Source: Diplolepis rosae (taxonomy: Eukaryota > Arthropoda > Insecta > Hymenoptera > Diplolepididae). From it: a stretch of DNA of 64,000 nt. Positions 20,476 to 31,509 of this stretch are shown piece after piece (within the stretch, counting starts at the first letter, position 1; every line of letters begins with the position of its first letter). The DNA is taken from positions 1,984,001 through 2,048,000 of the forward strand of contig JAPYXD010000484.1 of NCBI GenBank assembly GCA_030998225.1, written 5' to 3'. Position numbers and translations under genes: made by a program. The notes beneath the pieces were generated by a model. It saw only the letters and a program-made list of their open reading frames with translations, was not told the origin of the DNA and did no database searches.

Positions 20476-20941
20476 AGATTTTTTAGTTTAATGATTTTTA
20501 TTTTATTTTTAAGGGAACAGGGGCACCCTTTTCCCTAGTTTGATTAAGCTCAAAGTTTACATGAATTATTTTTATACGAAATAGAACCAAACTGGGGGGT
20601 GGCGTAGAAACATTCAAACTTTTGTCACGTCCCGCGACTCTACCACCTCGAGTAACAAACAAATTAAGGAACCAATGAAGGGATCAAGGCATCATTACCG
20701 CGTGCGTGATTTTATCGATGCAAGTTATAGCCAGATCTAGAGATCAACAGAATGATCAATATGGAATTACCATGTGTCGTTATAATACCCACACATGATA
20801 GCAAATTGACTGATCCAGAGAGAAGGTGAATGAAGCCCTACAGTACCAACGCAATACTACATGCACTTATCACACACATTACAGTCACAACATGTAACTG
20901 GTCATAGCATGTAGCTCGTCATAGTTGGCCTTTCAAAGTTC

Positions 20942-20950
20942 TATAAAAAG
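20942..20950 (+). promoter_or_regulatory. TATA box of the solo LTR
   Basis: TATAAAAAG about 320 bases into the LTR, followed some 40-60 bases later by AGTCAGTCCAGTATCACC-type sequence that could hold the start site. Assigned from position only. Confidence 0.55.
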
Positions 20951-21357
20951 CGAAAATTCCAAAAGAAGTCAGTCCAGTATCACCATTTTTATACCGCGAG
21001 TTCAGACCAGTCTAGTCCAGTCTCATCAGATTTTTCATCGCCAGTTGGTCCAGTTCTAATTCGGAAAAATCGACGCCGAGTTCAACGATAGTAAAAGTGA
21101 AGGGGAATCGCCTCAGAAAATCTTCTTTACATACCAGGATCAGAGAATCAACCATCCTAACGGGCTGGACCACAAATTTACCATCCGATTAAAATTCATC
21201 TCAACGCCTACAAAGTGAGGACTCGAGTACAATATTTAACCTACAGGACTCAATTCATTACCAACCTATTTCCAACCCAGGGTAAATACTAAATACTTCA
21301 AATCCTATATATGTATTATCATTTTCCATGGTGCTTACTTAACATAATTTTTATGTT

Positions 21358-21363
21358 AATAAA
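21358..21363 (+). terminator. Polyadenylation signal of the solo LTR
   Basis: AATAAA 132 bases before the LTR end, downstream of the TATA box as expected. Confidence 0.5.
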
Positions 21364-21494
21364 TATATTTTATATGATCAACCCTTCTTATATACTGACT
21401 ATTCCTCATCCCTTAGAGAGGATCCTTCTGATCCTGACATAAAAGGAGGAAATCTGTAAAGAAGAGAAGTGTTACGTTTCTGACGTAACACTTT

Positions 21495-22470
21495 GAAAAA
21501 AAGAGCAACCCTAATGTAACGCCTCAAGACTCATCTGAAAACATATTTCAAAATTCTGTATCGATAAAAAATTAAGAGAGAAGGAGAGAGTGTGATATCA
21601 ACTTAAAACCTATTTAACGCAAGAGGATGATAACCATTCGCTGCAATTTACACTGATCTAGAAAAATCACTAATATTCTAATATTGTGATGTGATTAATT
21701 TATTGATAACAAATTGAGTAATTAGTTCAGAATAAAGAAACTGTTTGAGGATTGTGTAGATTTGAATAATAATAAAATTCTAAAAATATTAGCTAAAAAT
21801 AAAGTTACAGACTGTTAAGGCACTAAAAAAATTGAGTTAAATTATTCGTGAACTGGAAGTAAGAAAAACAAAATTACAATATTCAACCATAATTCTTTAT
21901 ACGGAATTTTTCGAGCACAACTTTTATTCTGTGAGATACTAAGAATCAAACCAAAAAAATATTTTTCACTGATTGTTATAGGTTTTTTTTCAAGCAAACT
22001 TCTGATTCTGAAATTCCCGGAACTATTACATCATGTTATTGTATATAGATATATGTAGATATGAATTTACTAATCGATCTCATTCGTGGGTATTTAATAC
22101 TTTTACTGCATTTTATTAATCTATATTGATTTAATTTTTCAATATGATAAGATACGCGTTCAGAAAATATTTCCAGATGTCGAAAAACAGTCTACTAATC
22201 GTTCTATTCGTGAGTATTTGATACTCTTGGTGCACTTTCAGTTTTCGAACATGAAATTTAGTTGTCAATATTCCAAAGGGAAACAGGTATTAAAGTTAAC
22301 TCATTAGCATTTGAGCATCGATAACTTCGCGAATTTTTATTATTTTTTAAATATGAGAAAACCTTTAAAAAGAGCCACTTTTCAGCTTTCCATTTCACTA
22401 TTTACATGTATTATTTTAATTTTTTAACCGGAGATATCGCTGATAGAGAGGCTTTTTAATAATCATTTTT
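21495..22470. other. No recognisable feature
   Basis: AT-rich. A loosely repeated phrase (CTAATCGwTCTmATTCGTGrGTATTT) occurs near 22069-22100 and 22194-22220, suggesting an old local duplication of about 125 bp. Confidence 0.4.
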
Positions 22471-22733
22471 GGGTTTTCCGAGTCTCAAATGGGAAAATTC
22501 TGCTTATTAATGTAGCCTCCAAAGTGAAAATGAGCCTCATCGCTCATAATGATTTTTTTTCACCATTTTTGTAGTAAATTTTAACAATTGTAATGCTTTG
22601 TTGAAGCGTTTATCGTTCTATTTTTATTAATGGCATAGTTTTTAGTTGTCATCTGTCAAAAAATGACACCTATTATTATGACAGATGTCAAAATAGCGGG
22701 CTATTCAAAATGAAACCTCTAATTGGAAAACCC
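22471..22733 (-). mobile_element. Short mariner derivative with GGGTTTTCC ends
   Basis: GGGTTTTCC at 22471 faces GGAAAACCC at 22723. On the minus strand it encodes IMSDEAHFHFGGYINKQNF (about 22500-22560), the block with the first catalytic Asp of the mariner group seen at 1593. The rest of the gene is missing. The right tip AATTGGAAAACCCT matches the end of the 1.5-kb element. Confidence 0.7.
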
Positions 22734-22740
22734 TGTACTT

Positions 22741-23290
22741 TCACACCTGCTTTATGATACTTGTTCTTACACTGCATCTTAGTATCCAATAAATCTAAAT
22801 CACTTTCGTTGTCATATAGGTAATTTTCATCATCGTCAGAAATTATTTCAGGACTCTACCAGAAGGCTCTGCAGTTTTGCCAGAGTTCAAGGATAATGAT
22901 ATTCCCATTGTGTCAATGAGTTGGGATCTATCAGGTGTACAAATAAGTTTCTGCCGTTTGACAAAAGTTGGCGTCACCAGTAAGTTTTGGTTGGACATCT
23001 GTCAAGAACATAACCTTGAAATATTGGTGAATTTTTACAAGTATAATATAATCTTTTGTGTGCGAAAATATGGAGTTTTGAGCCGAATAAGCGTCATTTG
23101 CATTTTTTGATGAAAAACGACGGAAACCTAGTTGTAAACCTGATACATGAACTGCAAATTTGAGATCCTTTTGATAGTATAGGTAATTTCAAACGTAAGT
23201 CGTGGGAAACGCCACGGAGTTTGATATTAGTTGCTTTATGCCTCCCTTTTTGAAAAGGATTAATGCATCTATTCTTCATAATGTTGATAT
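22741..23290 (-). repeat. Unclassified coding repeat, copy A (interrupted by a mariner MITE)
   Basis: The reverse complement aligns with 52434-53040. On the minus strand, coding-like blocks are KNRCINPFQKGRHKATNIKLRG and SHDLRLKLPILSKGSQICSSC (23150-23280), and beyond the MITE a segment rich in Asp/Ser and LDLLDTKMQCKNKYHKAGV (22741-22800). The CINxFQKxRHKAT / ICSSC pattern suggests a zinc-binding protein from a multi-copy element; I cannot name it. The MITE (22931-23143) interrupts both copies at the same base. Confidence 0.7.
22931..23143. mobile_element. mariner MITE (TCAGGTGTACAAATAAG family), 213 bp
   Basis: Ends match the 6750-7308 element and are flanked by TA (22929-22930, 23144-23145). 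It retains the leader (GGCGTCACCAGTAAGTTTTG) and the first codons (GAGTTTTGAGCCGAATAAGC) of the parent and joins directly to the right end. Confidence 0.9.
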
Positions 23291-24164
23291 AGGTTTAGAT
23301 CAAATCTGCGAGTGAACTATTCCTGGTTCTTTTGCTGTTAAAAATCATCTTTTCTTGTGAGAAAGACAGCCGTCTAGTGGCAGAAGTAGGAAGTGCAAAA
23401 TGTGCGGGTAAATTTAAAAGTTATATGTTTTCACTTCTAAAATTTTGTGATACTTGGAAGAAAATAAATTAAAGTTCTACTAACAGCGTGTATAATATCA
23501 TCAAGACGTTCCACAAAGTTCAAAGAAATAAAGTGTCAAAATTGGAAAAAAAGTCAAATTTATTTTTGATTTTCAAAAATATAGGTGACATTTTTATTTT
23601 ATTTTCAAAAACTGTTATTACCCTATGAAAATTGGTGAGAAGATTTTTTGAAAATATTTCATGTGAAATTTTGTTTTATGCATCAGGAAAAAAGTTGCAA
23701 ATGTTTTAAGATAAGGCTTTGCATCAGAAGCCTAAAAATTGTACCCCGTTCACTGTAATAAATATTTGTTGAAATTAATTAATTCTTGTGTGAGAAGTAC
23801 CATGCAATAGGACTAGAATTGGCCCAATTTTCAGCCTGATCTGACTTTTTTTCAGGATAGGTACACTTCAGAAATTATGCCTCATATGTCGAGTAAAAGA
23901 TCTACAAAATATTATAATGTCATTAATTTAATCGAAAATGGGATAAAAATAATTCAAATCCACTTCGAATATGGCAAATATGTAAAAACTACATATCGCG
24001 AACCTTTGGATATTTTTGGGCGTTACAATCATTCTTCTGAGATCGCTCACTGCAAACACAGGTGTGTTATGGTAACTAGTTTGAAGTGTGTTTTCCTCTG
24101 TACATATTTGACAACATGTCTACTATTATATTAACCTAAAAATTAGAACATTTTTATTGAATTT
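23291..24164. other. No recognisable feature
   Basis: AT-rich. The frame at 23877-24134 (MSSKRSTKYYNVINLIENG) shows no family that I recognise. Confidence 0.35.
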
Positions 24165-24960
24165 ATCTTGTTTCGGCATAGGGTCTGTTTCTTTCTTCTT
24201 TTTATTTACAAATGATCAATAGTATTTATTAGAAAATACAAAAAAGAAAGGGAAAGGTTTTGGTCACATATGGAGGCTCTCTTCAGTATCACAAATTAAA
24301 AGATTATTTCAAAATTTCAGTAAATGATTGAAATAATGAAAATAATTAAAATCATAAAGCTCAGAAAACTTATATCATAGCTTAAAAATCACAATGAAGT
24401 AGACCAGTATGCAAATAACGTATAGAATAAAGATGTAGAATTCAATGTATATAAATAACACGGTGAAGCAAACAAAACTCAATAATTTGCGATTAAATCG
24501 TCTGGGAAAATTTTTACTACGAGTCCAGAAGTAGAATAATTATCAATAACGGAAAATATGAATCCTGAACAATTTTAATTTTTAAAACTTCTGCTGAGTA
24601 CATTATTGCCAGAGTCTCTCACCGAGTGAGCTACTTAGGTCCTCGTCTAGAAGAAAACTGTTCAAAAACCTACCCGGTACATGTGACTTTTCTGACTGAC
24701 AATTTTTTTAAATGCTTTCCTGTGAAGTTATTTCCATCTTTAAAGAGGACTATTGTCTTATACCTAGTTAAGAAATTCGAGAAGGTTGTAGTGATTCTTA
24801 CGAGTGGACGAAGGCGTGTATTTTTGAAAACAAAAAATTTAATATTAGCTATCGGGACAGTCCATTTTGTATTAAATTTACAAACAATATTTTACAGAAA
24901 TATTAATCATTATCATATTAATATATGGGGCAAAATTTTCGAAGTGCAGCCGCCTACAAA
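24165..24960. repeat. Dispersed repeat, copy 1 (pairs with 63025-63800)
   Basis: Same order of blocks as 63025-63800 in the same orientation: TTTCGGCATAGGGTC, then GGCCACATATGGRGGC-like block followed by CTCTTCAGT, then ATAGCTT..AATGAAGTAG, then GGACTATTGTCYTATACC, TAAGAAATTCGAGA and CGAGTGGACGAAGGCGTGTA. The 24.6-25.0 kb open frame is part of this repeat and is not conserved as protein. The block at 24262-24292 on the minus strand resembles the conserved core seen in Penelope-like or related retroelements, but the element class is open. Confidence 0.7.
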
Positions 24961-25859
24961 TTTTTGGTTTTCAATCTTTTTGAAACTCCATTGAATTGTA
25001 TTCCTAGTGGACCTCTTTTAATAACGTATGACATATATAGTTTACATCCACACCAATTGCGGCTAGAATTTGATCCAAATATTCTATAACAATGGTCGGA
25101 ACTCTCTGCAAAATCAAACGGCGATTTGCTTTTGATTTTGCATCAGCAGAACACAAAGATATAAAGACTCTTGTAAAATATGTGCCGGAACAGATTAAAG
25201 TAGTCTCGTTAGTCTCCTCCTCCCACCACACATAAAAAATTAATCTGGAGACGAATAAATAAAAATAAAAATAATTTATTTGGGGTAATGACCTTCCTTT
25301 AGGGGCACTAGACTGGAAATTATATGGAAACTGTTCTGAACATCAGTCATTGTAATCGAAAATCAGCTGAAGGTAAAGAGCTCCGGAATAGATGCCTTTA
25401 TGGGCATTGAAGGCCCTTTACTTACACTTCTCAAGAGGTGATCAAGATGGCTGTAGTTGGACATGGAATACCTACAGCCATTTTAGCACACTAGGCCAGA
25501 ATCGAACAAATTTGATCATAAATCAAAACATGAATTTTCAAATGTGATGATTTTAACAATTGGATTTGGTATCAGAAGTCTTTCTACATCTATTATCATA
25601 AGGATGGGCCGGTCTCGCAGAAGAGGTGTCAAAGATTCGCTCCGCGTAAAGTGCGCGACATTTTGTTTCAAAGTGGTTATTTTGAAATCAGCGAAATGTC
25701 GAATAATTCTCAAAATACATTGAGAGAATACTGTTGTGCTATAATTTCACGAATTGGTGAAATAAAAGCATCGCACGTGGTTATGCGAAAAAAGCATTGG
25801 ATGTATGCATTTATCGCAAGAGTTTAATGCTCTCATAGCACTGATATCGTGCGATACAA
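24961..25859. other. No recognisable feature
   Basis: AT-rich with a somewhat GC-richer patch at 25360-25480. A LINE-like reading there is too weak to call. Confidence 0.35.
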
Positions 25860-26087
25860 GCACGCCATGCGTCATACCTAAAATTCTCGGACGCTATACT
25901 TTTTTTCATAGATCTCGTGCAACTAAGTCTAGGCCCCTCACACTTGAACTTTCAAGTTTTTTTAGAAAACAAAACACCCGCGCGTTTCGAGTCGAGATAT
26001 TGGGGGCGTTGCTATGGCGTCTGATGCACGAGATCTATGCAAAAAAAGGATAGAGTCCGAACATTTCAGGTATGACAAGTGGCGTGC
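25860..26087. mobile_element. 228-bp TIR element (MITE), about 62-bp arms
   Basis: The left arm 25860-25921 begins GCACGCC and contains GTCATACCT and CATAGATCTCGTGCA. The right arm 26025-26087 is its inverse with about 85% identity. There is no coding capacity. The target duplication is not clear. Confidence 0.75.
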
Positions 26088-26234
26088 TTCTATTGCATGT
26101 TGTCCAAGCTGTAGTAGCACCAAGCTCGAACTATAAAAGATCCTGAATCCTGATTTTTTTCCTCAAATACATACTGTACTAAAAAAGCTCAGTAGTGTGC
26201 TATACAACTCTAAACAGGCTGGTTAAAAAAAAAT

Positions 26235-26400
26235 CATGTTGCCTTGCTTTGAATCCTTGACCACAATGACATCAAGTTCAATGAGATTGCGGACAGACTA
26301 GCGTAGTTAGCAGCTAAGGATAAATTCTACAGGGCCAGAACCAGATGTGGGCATTCCTAAATAAGTCAGTCACACAAGAAATGCATAAGTGGCTGGCCAT
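26235..26400 (+). pseudogene. LINE RNase H fragment
   Basis: One frame reads NDIKFNEIADRLA*LAAKD, matching the terminal block of LINE-encoded RNase H (H-x-x-I-x-x-N-E-x-A-D-x-L-A), with a stop. Short and isolated. Confidence 0.4.
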
Positions 26401-27494
26401 AAAATACAATAAAAAGTAAAATAAGGTCAATGGTTGCAAGCAGGACAAAATTCTCATAAAAAAAAAATGAAACCCCAAATGAGCATCAGATATTAGCTTT
26501 GGAATTAGCTTTGGAAATGCAACGCAATGATGAACTATGGAAAAGTTTAAAAAATGATAAATTGGATTTTCTTTTAGTGTAAAAGATCGAAATTCATTTT
26601 ACAAATGTAGCAACTGAGAAAATTTTGTGTATTACCGCGAGATTAGTCTCATTATTATGGAAATTAAAATATGGTTGGTGATTTCTGTAAACATGCATCA
26701 CCACTTTTGAAATTTCGATTTTGTCTTTCGAGTTCTCAGTACCTTGTAGATAATTTAGAGTTCCCGAAAACTTTTATAAATAATTGTGGCGTTTGAAAAA
26801 ATAAAAAATGAATTGTTTTCAATAGGAAGTCAATTTCATTTTCTCCCCTACTTTTATAATCAAGAGTATTCATAAGAATTAAAAGCTTCCACAAGCATTT
26901 AAACCAATATAAAGAATTCAAAAGAATTGGAAAACTTCAGAATTTTAAGAATTCAAGGGGACTAAAAATGCAAAAAGATAGTTGTCACGACTAGACTATA
27001 CCCGACTAATTTCCTAGTCTAAAGACTGTTTAAAAAAGGTACCAAAAACGCGTTTTAGAGAAATTTCTTAGAATTTGAAACATCGACAATTTTCAATTAA
27101 GCTATCAGAACTAGTGCCCTTATTTCTTAAAGTGGGGAGCAACTTAAGTTTTAAACTCTCGATAATTTTCCAAAGTTCATAAGTGTAAGTCGTCAGGCCA
27201 GGCAACTTAACTTTAGAAAACAGACTTACCTCGTATTTCTTGTCGAATAGGTTCCAGGTCACTTTTCTTTTTTCGACATGAGTGTGCAAAAACCTCTACA
27301 AAGTGTAGAGATTCCAGACCTAACAGTTCTTTCATAGTAGTTGTTTATTTAGCAGTCTTTTTTTCTTTACTAGCATAGAATTCTATAGGCCCAGTTACAG
27401 ATAAATTCCATCCCAGGACGAAAATACTTGATTGAATTGACGAGGACCCCAGCAGATATCAACAGTGCGGCTAAGGTCCTTTCCTAAAGAGGGT
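26401..27494. other. No recognisable feature
   Basis: AT-rich intronic sequence without a supported feature. Confidence 0.4.
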
Positions 27495-27509
27495 GGGGGG
27501 GGGGGGGGG
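27495..27509. repeat. Poly(G) run of 15
   Basis: GGGTG followed by a long G run. Such tracts are unusual in AT-rich DNA and prone to assembly error; a second one is at 62776. Confidence 0.9.
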
Positions 27510-27744
27510 ACTATAGATCTGTTCTCTGACGGTAATGAGTATGCAACGATACTAAGTTATTCAGAAAATTCCAATAATACAGCAGAACAGTATACGTCCG
27601 GCTCGGTTCAAAAATTGATAACTCCGATCAGGTCAATTATATTTGTACTTTAAAATGAAGGTTTTTGTAGTAAATTTCCCAAGCTTACAAATAGAAGAGA
27701 AAAAATTTCCAAGAATCAAATTTTTCATAAAAAATTCGGTGAAA

Positions 27745-27863
27745 TAGTATATTACGACCCTAGGCCAGAAAGTTTGAGTTCCTGGCGTATGTGATATAAA
27801 TGCCGAGGCATTTACATCACATATGTCAGGGCATCAAACATTCTGACCGTGGGTCGTATACTA
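27745..27863. repeat. Foldback of about 119 bp
   Basis: TAGTATATTACGACCC at the left faces GGGTCGTATACTA at the right, and the arms continue inward (GGCGTATGTGATATAAATGCC / GGCATTTACATCACATATG) to a 3-base loop. Likely a small MITE. Confidence 0.8.
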
Positions 27864-27877
27864 TTTTTCTTGATCTT

Positions 27878-28240
27878 CAGCCGAAAGTACGCTCAAAATC
27901 GAGTTTTGTAGGGGGCAGGGGTAGGTCCGCCCGACCTTTGAAAAACCGAGGCGAAGCCGAGGTTTTTGCTGGTTGGAGCGGGCATTAGAAACAAATTTAA
28001 AATAAAATGCAATCATATAATAACTGGAAAAAAAAAATTGAAAATCAAAAAAAAATTTTAAATTAACAAATACCAGAGAAAATTTATTCTTAGAAAACAA
28101 TATTAATATTGATTTTTCGTGTAATTGCATAAAATCACATTAAATTAAATTAAACAAACGAATTATACGATGAATTTAGCGGCCACAAAAATCGTTGTTT
28201 CTGGAGTGAAATGCGGCCAGGAGGACCGTACTTTCGGCTG
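27878..28240. mobile_element. Short TIR element, CAGCCGAAAGTACG ends
   Basis: CAGCCGAAAGTACG (27878-27891) and its exact inverse (28227-28240) bound 363 bp. Inside is a GC-rich hairpin CCGAGGCGAAGCCGAGG flanked by A and T runs (about 27943-27970). There is no coding content. The assignment as one element is inference. Confidence 0.5.
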
Positions 28241-29573
28241 AGAGGAAATTATAGGATCGGACTCATTTTACAAGTTACGCAAATAAATTTGAAACAGTGT
28301 AAATTGGTCTGCGCTCCAATAAACCATTTGAATGTTTCTTTCACTTTTAGCTGTCTTATATGGCACTTTCATATCATCTCCTATGAGAAAGGAACATGTG
28401 ACGGTATTGGAGGAAATCTAAAAAGACAAGCAGCTCATGCAAGTTTGAATCTTTCGTTTCACAAGCAGATATTGACATCTGACGCTTTGTTCCAATAGGC
28501 GAAGGGGAATTTGTCAAACACGTTGATAGTTTTCAGCGTAAAAGAGGAACAGGCGCAGCTCAAATTCACTGCTGCAAGGACAATAAAAGGTTAAGAAGAA
28601 GAAAACGGTTAAGAAAATCTAAAGTGTTCCACTTAACGAACCATCACTGTATGTCCTAACATAAGGAATTTAAATTAGGATGGTTCAGTTTTTTAAAATG
28701 TTGGTCAGTCAAAAGCGTCTCTTTTTCCACAGAAAGATTTCTAATTTGTTAAAATAGGAGTTTAATTGATCAAAACTCAATCAGATATTTCAGTTTTGTA
28801 AATATTTTGAAGACAATTAGCACAAAGTACGATAAAATAAAAAATTTGATGAAAAGTACAGCAACAATCCGAGTGTTTGATTATAATCACGTAACAGTAT
28901 CAACCCTGTTAAACACAGAGACTAATTGTTACAACACGAAATCTATGTGCAGTACGATGTATTCCTTAATGTTAAATACTCCCACAATTCCAGGAATGAT
29001 TATCTAGGTTATAAAACTGTGTTTTACACGATCAACTCCCACTGCTTCCATTATTATTGGAAAATCTGATAATATATATACCTCAGGTTCAGCTCTGGAG
29101 GTTTATCATTAAGTTCCAAGCAGTTGTACGGTCAACTCGATTCATTTCGGACCATTACATTCAGTCATGAGCAGACCCTCCGATACGCGTAAGTCTCATT
29201 GGTATCTTTGAGCACAATTTCGGTACTTGGTACATAAGTAGTGCTATCTAGTTCCTTTGAACTATTTGAATCGCCGTATTTAGTGGTGTTCCGGTTAATA
29301 GTAACTAATTTCTGAAATCAGGACAAAATAACCTACCTTGTTAACAAGTACATCTCATATTCATTTCTCGTGTACTTAGTAAGATACATAAGCGAATAAT
29401 TAATCATACTTGTTGGTGAACTTGTATCCCTTATATTATACCTCATCACCTTCAGCGAAATTTATCGTTATTTTCCTATCACACGGAGACTTAAACGAAC
29501 CACAATACCCTGCGAGACTTTGTGTCATTGACTTGCAATAACTGGAATAACAAACAACAATACTCTCTTCCTC
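28241..29573. other. Mostly unrecognised sequence
   Basis: Contains a SINE tail fragment (28705-28757) and several short frames without family resemblance. No transposon ends were recognised. Confidence 0.35.
28705..28757 (+). repeat. SINE tail fragment
   Basis: TCAAAAGCGTCTCTTTTTCC then ACAGAAAGATTTCTAATTTG matches the stretch just after the tRNA-like head in the SINE foldback at 36802-36840. A truncated relative. Confidence 0.55.
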
Positions 29574-29951
29574 TTGCCCTCTAATTTAAGAGGTAGACTA
29601 GTAAGTTCTTATAAAGGGTTTTCCAATATCATGGGGGAATATCTAAACCCTAAACGATCTGCAGGTCTGCGCAGACTTAGTAGAATCGAGGTAAAGACTA
29701 TAACAGAAGTGCTTATTGGTCACGGCAACCTCGCCTACCATAGACATAAGATAGGGCTTGCTAAAAGTCCACTTTGTCGACTATGTGGGGAAGACAATGA
29801 AACTTCCACCCATATACTCTGCCATTGTCCAGCAATTGGGGACAAACGACAATTACTCACGGGCTACGTCTCCATAGACGTAGCCGTGATTCAGACCAAA
29901 AACGTGGCCCAGGTCCTTGCCCTTTGGCACGGGCTGTGGGGTCGCGCATGA
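29574..29951 (+). pseudogene. C-terminal end of a LINE ORF2
   Basis: About 125 codons reading RLSRIEVKTITEVLIGHGNL, then HKIGLAKSPLCRLCGEDNET, then STHILCHCPAI, ending WHGLWGRA. The LTGHG..H..R.G...SP.C..C....E...H....C block is the zinc-knuckle-like C-terminus of Jockey/I-group LINE polyproteins. A short 3' untranslated region follows, ending in (TAA)n at 30021-30038, a tail type known for the I group. The element is heavily 5'-truncated: nothing upstream of 29560 is recognisable. Confidence 0.75.
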
Positions 29952-30020
29952 GGTTTTAGTTGGCGATGCAACGGGATTACCCAAGCATCAGGGGCCCTTC
30001 CGGGTCCCAGCCATATTTAT

Positions 30021-30038
30021 AATAATAATAATAATAAT
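30021..30038 (+). repeat. (TAA)n tail of the LINE
   Basis: Six AAT/TAA units directly after the LINE 3' untranslated region. This is the expected position for a target-primed insertion tail. Confidence 0.7.
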
Positions 30039-30754
30039 CCTCCCCTCGGACTGGTACCTTGACGTAGTCCTTCTCTTGGCTATGCCAAAAAAGGACGGGT
30101 GGGGAGGCTTAGCAGACGGCCCTCGGGTCATGGAGGTTGTAGTGTCCGGATGAATCGGTGAACAAATGCAGGGGGCTCTATAGACGGGCATCTTCCCATT
30201 GCGTGAAGGATGCCCTATAAACGGGTCTATCCCAAGTTGAAAGCGGGGGACGCTATAAACGCGTCCATCCCCATGCATGAAGAAGGATGTATGCCCCAGG
30301 CAGCGGCGCTAAGAATGAGTCTGCGAGTGTCTGTGAGAAATGAGTGAACTGATTGAATGACAGCGCCGCTTGACTGTGATATGTGTCCTTCGAATGTGAC
30401 AGGAGAACCTATAGACGGTCTCCCTCTTGAAAGAGACTAAGAGCGAATTGGTGTATGGAATCTCCTGGGGGACACTACAAAAGCCTCCGCAGTCTGTGAC
30501 CAAGAACAGTCCAAACGATCGTTTCCGTATGGCATCCCACTGGGAGTGCTTCGTCGCCGAGTGGTGTCTTCCCCGGCCCACGAGGAGGCGAGGCTGCTGT
30601 GAGCCTAGCTCTGCCGAGGTGGTGTGCCATGCGGGATCAGAAGCCAGCCCCTTCGGGACCTTGATCAGGTAGTGCATATTGAACACAGGTGTCGGAGCCT
30701 GTGTTGCCTCGAGCGAATCCGGTCTGTCCGTGTATTCCGGGACCGGCTAAGCGG

Positions 30755-30905
30755 AGGTTGGGCCTCAGGGAACGAACTGATCGTCTTGAATCAGGGCGGG
30801 GAATTTACGTTCAGACGAGGAGCGGGGAAGTCAATAATTGATCTCACAATTGCCGCACCTCGCCTCGCTTCAAGGATAAGCGACTGGTCGGTCCTCGAGG
30901 TAATA
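30755..30905 (+). pseudogene. LINE endonuclease, C-terminal end
   Basis: GNELIVLNQGGEFTFRRGAG, then SIIDLTIAAPRLASRISDW corresponds to the last blocks of the endonuclease that nicks target DNA (IDLT is conserved before the final SDH, which reads differently here). The reading frame breaks immediately after, at the deletion junction near 30905-30965. Confidence 0.7.
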
Positions 30906-30969
30906 ACCTTGATATAACATCGCCACAAATGCAAGAAAAGGAACTGGTAAGCGTAAGGGATTCTGTGCG

Positions 30970-31509
30970 TTGATTAGCATTGACATACGCAATGCGTTCA
31001 ATACCGCGAGATGGGACATCTGCATCGAGGCGATGATGCGGAAAAAGGTTCCACACTACCTGTTGCGAATGATTGATGACTATCTGAGCGACAGGTGGGT
31101 GATATACGAGGGCGACAAATGGTCTCTAAAAGAAGAGATGACATGTGGCGCTCCTCAAGGGTCGCGGGTGGGTCCACTCGTTTGGAACATCATGTACGAT
31201 GACTTTCTGCGCATGGACCTACCTGCTGGAACGAGCATCGTCGGCTTCGCGGATGACGCACTTGTCGTGTGCGCCGCTGACGACGTCAGAATCCTAGAGC
31301 TGAGGGTCAATGAAAGTCTGTGGCGAGCAAAGCGCTGGTTGGATGGCAGAGGTCTTAAAATGGCCCCTGAGAAAACCGAGGCTTTGCTCGTTACGGACAG
31401 AAGATCCTTCCAATATCCGAGGATCGTTCTCGGAGAGCATGAAGTCGAGTGGAAAACAAGCATTAAGTACCTGGCGGTGCAGCTGGATCGTAGGCTTAGC
31501 TTTGGCTAA
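30970..31509 (+). pseudogene. LINE reverse transcriptase palm domain
   Basis: Open for about 180 codons from SIDIRNAFNTARWDICIEAM, through CGAPQGSRVGPLVWNIMYDD, to FADDALVVCAADD, the catalytic F-A-D-D box. Spacing and the AxxD-type first Asp (SIDIRNAF) are typical of R1-group enzymes. It ends at a stop caused by a short inverted duplication (CTTTGGCTAAGCCAAAG, about 31500-31516), which also shifts the frame. Upstream finger blocks are deleted. Confidence 0.85.

Larger units (their letters stand above)
19078..20478 (+). mobile_element. Helentron/DINE-1-like (HINE) non-coding element
   Basis: The order of parts matches DINE-1/HINE elements as described in Drosophila: a 14-bp subterminal inverted repeat CATTCTCATCATGG (19078-19091) with its exact inverse at 20150-20163; a (GTCT)n microsatellite (19196-19213) just before GTGCGGCATAACTCTCGATA; an array of diverged tandem units of about 150 bp (anchors at 19531, 19684, 19837, 19981); and GC-rich stem-loops at the 3' side, the last being GCCCGCGAAGCGGGC at 20461-20475. 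No rolling-circle Rep/helicase gene is present, as expected for a non-autonomous copy. The exact right end is uncertain; it could be 20163 or near 20478. Confidence 0.6.
20623..21490 (+). mobile_element. Solo LTR with CTTT target duplication
   Basis: 868 bp starting TGTCACGT and ending ACGTAACA (TG...CA with short inverted tips). It is flanked on both sides by CTTT (20619-20622 and 21491-21494). Inside are TATAAAAAG (20942) and AATAAA (21358), in the right order for U3, R and U5. A 4-bp duplication and this structure fit Ty3/gypsy or BEL/Pao LTR elements. No internal region follows, so it is a solo LTR left by LTR-LTR recombination. It is in the plus orientation, opposite to DDX46. Confidence 0.85.

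Noticed and set aside
23877..24134. A small gene of 85 codons
   Set aside because: No start context, splice sites or family resemblance, and the sequence is as AT-rich as its surroundings.
25240..25500. A further LINE fragment
   Set aside because: A few residues resemble RT sequence, but no block is convincing in any one frame.
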